Below, piece after piece: positions 13,315 to 15,807 of a stretch of DNA of 15,807 bases. This DNA is from Synergistaceae bacterium. GTDB lineage: Bacteria > Synergistota > Synergistia > Synergistales > Aminobacteriaceae. The notes under the pieces were generated by a model. It searched no databases. It saw nothing but the letters and a program-made list of their open reading frames with translations, and had not been told where the DNA came from. Numbering within the stretch: the first letter of the stretch is position 1; every line of letters begins with the position of its first letter. A program made the translations under genes and the position numbers. The stretch spans positions 1 to 15,807 of the forward strand of contig JAFVEW010000034.1 in assembly GCA_017475805.1 (NCBI GenBank). Direction: 5' to 3'.

Positions 13315-14691
13315 ATGTCATCAGAAATTCACGAGGAGTGCGGAGTGATAGGAATTTATTGCAGCGACGAAACTCAAAACGCCGCTCACTTAGTTTATTA
13401 CGGTTTATACGCTTTACAGCACAGAGGACAAGAAAGCGCAGGTATCGCCGCTAATAATAACGGCGCAATGGAATTAAGAAAAGGACTCGGCCTTGCGGGC
13501 GAAGTATTCAGGGGCGAAACTTTTGCGAACTTTCCCGGCAACATTGCTATAGGGCACGTTCGATATTCGACAGCAGGCGACGGAAGCGTAAGAAGCGCAC
13601 AGCCCTTAGCAGCGTCGTGCAGGCTCGGTGAAATTGCATTAGCTCATAACGGGAATTTAGTCAACGCTGAAAGTTTACGCGAAATGCTCACGGACGAGGG
13701 CGTTATTTTCCACACGACCAGCGACTCGGAGTCAATCTTAAATTTAATCTGTCAGCATGGCTCACGAGGCATTGAAGGCGGTATTAAAAACGCTATGAGC
13801 TTGATTAAAGGCGCGTATGTTTTAGTGATCACTATCGGCGATAAATTAATCGGCGTTCGCGATCCATACGGACTTCACCCTTTATGTCTCGGCAAATTAG
13901 CTAACGACTCCGGCTATGTTTTAGCGTCTGAAACATGCGCACTTGAAGCTCTTGACGCTGAATTTGTCAGAGATGTCCAGCCCGGCGAAATTGTAATTAT
14001 CGACAAGAACGGAGTTACGAGCATTCCGTCCTCGTGTATTTGTAGAAAAAATCTTTGTGTCTTTGAGCTTGTTTATTTTGCGCGTCCTGACAGTGTTGTT
14101 GACGGTGTTAGCGTTTATGATTTCCGCCGACGTTGCGGAATGATGTTAGCAAAGCAGCGGAAAATCGAAGCCGATGTAGTTATGGCTGTGCCTGACTCAG
14201 GTATTCCTGCGGCGATTGGCTATGCTGAAGCGTCTGGGATTCCTTATGGCGAAGGCTTAATCAAAAATAAATACATGGGACGAACTTTTATTCTGCCTGT
14301 TCAAGAAATGCGCGACGATGCAGTAAGAATTAAATTAGCCACGATAAAACATAATATTGAAAATAAAAGATTAGTTCTCATTGATGACTCGATCGTCAGA
14401 GGCACGACTTTAAGACGAATAGTTAAACATCTACGAGATGCCGGAGCAAAAGAAATTCATGTCTGCGCGGCCTCGCCTGAAGTAAAATTTTCATGTTACT
14501 TTGGAATTGATACGCCTCACAGAGAAAAATTAATCGCCGTTCAGAAATCGCCTGAAGAAATTTGCGAATACATGGGTGCGGATTCTTTGACGTATTTGAG
14601 TGAAGAAAGTTTGCGTGAGGTTTGCGGCCAAGATTTATATTGCAAAGCATGCTTTGACGGAAATTATCCTATGGAAGTGCCGATTCAATGA
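13315..14691 (+). CDS. purF: amidophosphoribosyltransferase (purine biosynthesis)
   Basis: PurF makes phosphoribosylamine from PRPP and glutamine, the first committed purine step. The short 8-residue propeptide ends before catalytic Cys9 (HEECGVIGIY). The Ntn glutaminase domain runs to about 230 (ALQHRGQESAGI, GHVRYSTAGDG, LAHNGNL). The phosphoribosyltransferase domain has the PRPP loop VLIDDSIVRGTT (about 354-365). Cysteines in CRKNLC (about 243-248), SCYFGID (about 394) and YCKACFDGNYP (about 441-445) match the [4Fe-4S] form known from Bacillus, with the propeptide. No Shine-Dalgarno sequence is visible in the 18-nt AT-only-like gap after purC, so it may depend on coupling or start by another mode. 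Confidence 0.97.
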   Translation: MSSEIHEECGVIGIYCSDETQNAAHLVYYGLYALQHRGQESAGIAANNNGAMELRKGLGLAGEVFRGETFANFPGNIAIGHVRYSTAGDGSVRSAQPLAASCRLGEIALAHNGNLVNAESLREMLTDEGVIFHTTSDSESILNLICQHGSRGIEGGIKNAMSLIKGAYVLVITIGDKLIGVRDPYGLHPLCLGKLANDSGYVLASETCALEALDAEFVRDVQPGEIVIIDKNGVTSIPSSCICRKNLCVFELVYFARPDSVVDGVSVYDFRRRCGMMLAKQRKIEADVVMAVPDSGIPAAIGYAEASGIPYGEGLIKNKYMGRTFILPVQEMRDDAVRIKLATIKHNIENKRLVLIDDSIVRGTTLRRIVKHLRDAGAKEIHVCAASPEVKFSCYFGIDTPHREKLIAVQKSPEEICEYMGADSLTYLSEESLREVCGQDLYCKACFDGNYPMEVPIQ

Positions 14692-14694
14692 GGG

Positions 14695-14910
14695 ATGGAT
14701 TTGCTAATTGAAATCGATGACTATATTGACGCTACTCAAGCCGCTAAAATGATGGATGTTACGAGAGCAGCCATCAGCGCGCATTGTAAAAACGGCAGAT
14801 TTAAGAAAGCCATTCAAGTCGGTCATTTTTGGCTAATTAATCGAGAAGAAATCGAAAATTTTGAGCGTCAGAAGCCTGGCAAGAAGCCAACAAAAATTAG
14901 ACGCTCATAG
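14695..14910 (+). CDS. small excisionase/MerR-like HTH protein
   Basis: This 71-residue protein has a helix-turn-helix of the excisionase/MerR type: YIDATQAAKMMDVTRAAISAHCKNGRFKKAIQVGHFWLINREEIENF (about 10-56). That is the usual order of HTH, wing and W-L-I-x-x-E-E-I-x-x-F. The C-terminus is strongly basic (RQKPGKKPTKIRRS). It starts 3 nt after the purF stop with GAGGG just before the ATG inside that stop region, so it is probably co-transcribed. Such proteins are often phage or plasmid excisionases or small regulators. The neighbouring tRNA gene and transposase remnant would fit a mobile origin, but no integrase is in the window. Confidence 0.75.
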   Translation: MDLLIEIDDYIDATQAAKMMDVTRAAISAHCKNGRFKKAIQVGHFWLINREEIENFERQKPGKKPTKIRRS

Positions 14911-14939
14911 TTGAGGTAGGACATAGAAGATTTTATGAT
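14911..14939 (+). promoter_or_regulatory. promoter of tRNA-Leu
   Basis: TTGAGG (14911-14916) and TATGAT (14934-14939) are separated by exactly 17 nt, a good vegetative sigma factor promoter. Transcription would begin near 14946, about 12 nt before the tRNA. Confidence 0.6.
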
Positions 14940-14957
14940 AGAATAGCAAAGGCCTTT

Positions 14958-15041
14958 GCGGGGGTGGCGGAATGGTAGACGCGCCAGACTTAGGATCTGG
15001 TGTTTGGCGACGTAGGGGTTCAAGTCCCCTCCTCCGCACCA
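14958..15041 (+). tRNA. tRNA-Leu (anticodon UAG), CCA encoded
   Basis: The acceptor stem GCGGGGG pairs with CCTCCGC (one G-U), followed by the encoded ACCA. The anticodon arm CCAGA-CTTAGGA-TCTGG gives anticodon UAG, which reads CUN leucine codons. A long variable arm (TGTTTGGCGACGT) is as expected for a class II tRNA, and the T-arm AGGGG-TTCAAGT-CCCCT is canonical. The stems are intact, so it should be functional. Confidence 0.97.
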
Positions 15042-15238
15042 CATCAAATTTTTGAATATATGGAACTGAAGCAGCTATTTTTTCTTGAGCCAATTCCCAA
15101 AATGTTCTATCGGATTTAACATCGCATATTCAGCAGTGTGATGAAAATGCTCTAAAAAATGGACAGTGCCACTACGTGCCTAGAAAAAAGCCTTAAATTA
15201 CTTCTACGTGAAATTTATGGATAGTTTTTCTCTCGTAG

Positions 15239-15481
15239 CGTAAAAAAGACTTCTTACACAGTTTACTTGACAGACTCGATAATGCTTCGTTTCACAGGAA
15301 AAAACGAATTTTTGATATAGCTCAACAATATGACAAGATGGTGATTTTTTTGACTCCGTATTAGCCAGAACCGAACTTGATAGAACACTTCTGGCACTGC
15401 TTAAAGAAAACTGTGGCTGATACACTCCGATTTTGTTCTGATTGGGCGTGCGCTGTTTTTACTGCTTTTGGACTGTCGTAA
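15239..15481 (+). pseudogene. IS630-family transposase, decayed C-terminal remnant
   Basis: Read in one frame the sequence gives LDNASFHRKKRIFDIAQQYD, then KMVIFLTPY, a TAG stop, PEPNLIEHFWHCLKK and a tail ending at the TAA 15479-15481. The DNASFH and LPPYSPELNPIEHFW-like segments are the second Asp and the final Glu blocks of the DDE catalytic core in IS630/Tc1-type transposases. TAG stands where the family has serine. The frame is closed upstream (TAG at 15236), and the N-terminal part is not recognisable in 15042-15238, which otherwise shows no gene. No terminal inverted repeats were found. It is an inactive relic between tRNA-Leu and birA. Confidence 0.75.
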
Positions 15482-15526
15482 CTATATCATGTTTCTAATC
15501 GTCAACTTTTATTTTTCCATTTTTAG

Positions 15527-15555
15527 TTTACAGAAAAATTAATTCGTGATATAAA
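15527..15555 (+). promoter_or_regulatory. promoter of birA
   Basis: TTTACA (15527-15532) and TATAAA (15550-15555) are 17 nt apart, with an extended -10 TGA just before the latter. The expected start is about 15562, 3 nt before the birA ATG, leaving almost no leader. Confidence 0.65.
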
Positions 15556-15564
15556 TTTTTTATT

Positions 15565-15807
15565 ATGAATATAAAAGTTTTAGAAATTCTTGAAGAAAAC
15601 AAAGACAAATTTATTTCAGGCGAAGATATAGCACGGTCTTTAGCGATAACTCGCGCGGCCGTCTGGAAAAATATCAAAGAACTTCAAAATCTCGGCTATG
15701 TAATTCAAGCCGTCCCTAACAAGGGCTATTCTCTCGCAAATTTTAATGACGTTCTTTCAAAAGAAAGCATCGAAAAAAATCTTTTACCTAATTCAAAAGT
15801 TTCTGAA
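15565..15807 (+). CDS. birA: biotin-protein ligase/biotin operon repressor BirA, N-terminal part (3' end outside window)
   Basis: The first 81 residues are present and the frame runs off the right edge. They form the winged-helix DNA-binding domain of bifunctional BirA: VLEILEENKDKFISGEDIARSLAITRAAVWKNIKELQNLGYVIQAVPNKGYSL, where the V-W-K-x-I-x-x-L and G-Y-x-I-x-x-x-x-x-x-G-Y-x-L pattern is characteristic. The missing part should hold the ligase domain (GRGRxxR motif). Having the HTH domain suggests it also represses biotin genes. There is no Shine-Dalgarno site; the promoter at 15527-15555 leaves about 3 nt of leader. Confidence 0.9.
   Translation, partial: MNIKVLEILEENKDKFISGEDIARSLAITRAAVWKNIKELQNLGYVIQAVPNKGYSLANFNDVLSKESIEKNLLPNSKVSE

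Noticed and set aside
14905..15093. Open frame on the - strand across tRNA-Leu with RRGLEPLRRQTPDPKSGASTIPPPP
   Set aside because: This is the well-known false protein obtained by translating the reverse of a tRNA gene; the tRNA is fully formed.
15204..15425. Open frame on the - strand in the intergenic region after tRNA-Leu
   Set aside because: The + strand shows the IS630 transposase motifs over the same bases; the - frame has no family features.

Overview
The window reads as bacterial chromosome from an AT-rich, probably strictly anaerobic, diderm bacterium. An exported P19-type iron protein with a clear signal peptide, QueH, a FeoA-fused DtxR regulator, an iron-sulfur type PurF and the rpsF-ssb-rpsR-DUF2232 order would fit Synergistota or a similar gut anaerobe. 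That placement is an inference from gene content and is of low confidence. TGA is a normal stop here: ssb ends right after its canonical acidic tip with TGA, and purF also ends in TGA.

Region 1 (1-8010, + strand) is an iron-uptake locus. In order it holds the C-terminal end of an FTR1-type iron permease, a secreted P19/FetP-like iron-binding protein, a DUF2318 membrane protein with CxxC pairs, two FtsX/MacB-type ABC permeases, their ATPase, a PIN-domain protein with a small overlapping partner (toxin-antitoxin-like), a C-terminally truncated third FtsX-type permease, and a DtxR-family metal regulator with a C-terminal FeoA domain. FTR1-P19-DUF2318-permease-permease-ATPase is the same gene set as the Campylobacter p19 cluster. 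Here the regulator appears to be part of the same transcription unit. The first permease is broken by an in-frame TGA where the family normally has arginine (ERRREI-type motif), and the third permease ends at the same structural point. Two copies of a related GGAGTGAGGA/TCCTTGCTCC hairpin occur, one between P19 and DUF2318 and one after the regulator.

Region 2 (8127-9510, - strand) holds queH (epoxyqueuosine reductase), a 61-residue membrane/coiled-coil protein and a truncated restriction-modification gene that keeps only a PD-(D/E)xK-like domain and the start of an N6-methylase.

Region 3 (9540-14910, + strand) is housekeeping: a hairpin leader, rpsF, ssb, rpsR and a DUF2232 membrane protein with a terminator-like element inside its 5' coding region. 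These are followed by alpha-acetolactate decarboxylase, purC, purF and a small HTH protein.

Region 4 (14911-15807) has a well-formed tRNA-Leu(UAG) with its own promoter, the decayed 3' end of an IS630-family transposase, and the first 81 codons of birA with a strong promoter so close to the ATG that the mRNA may be leaderless.
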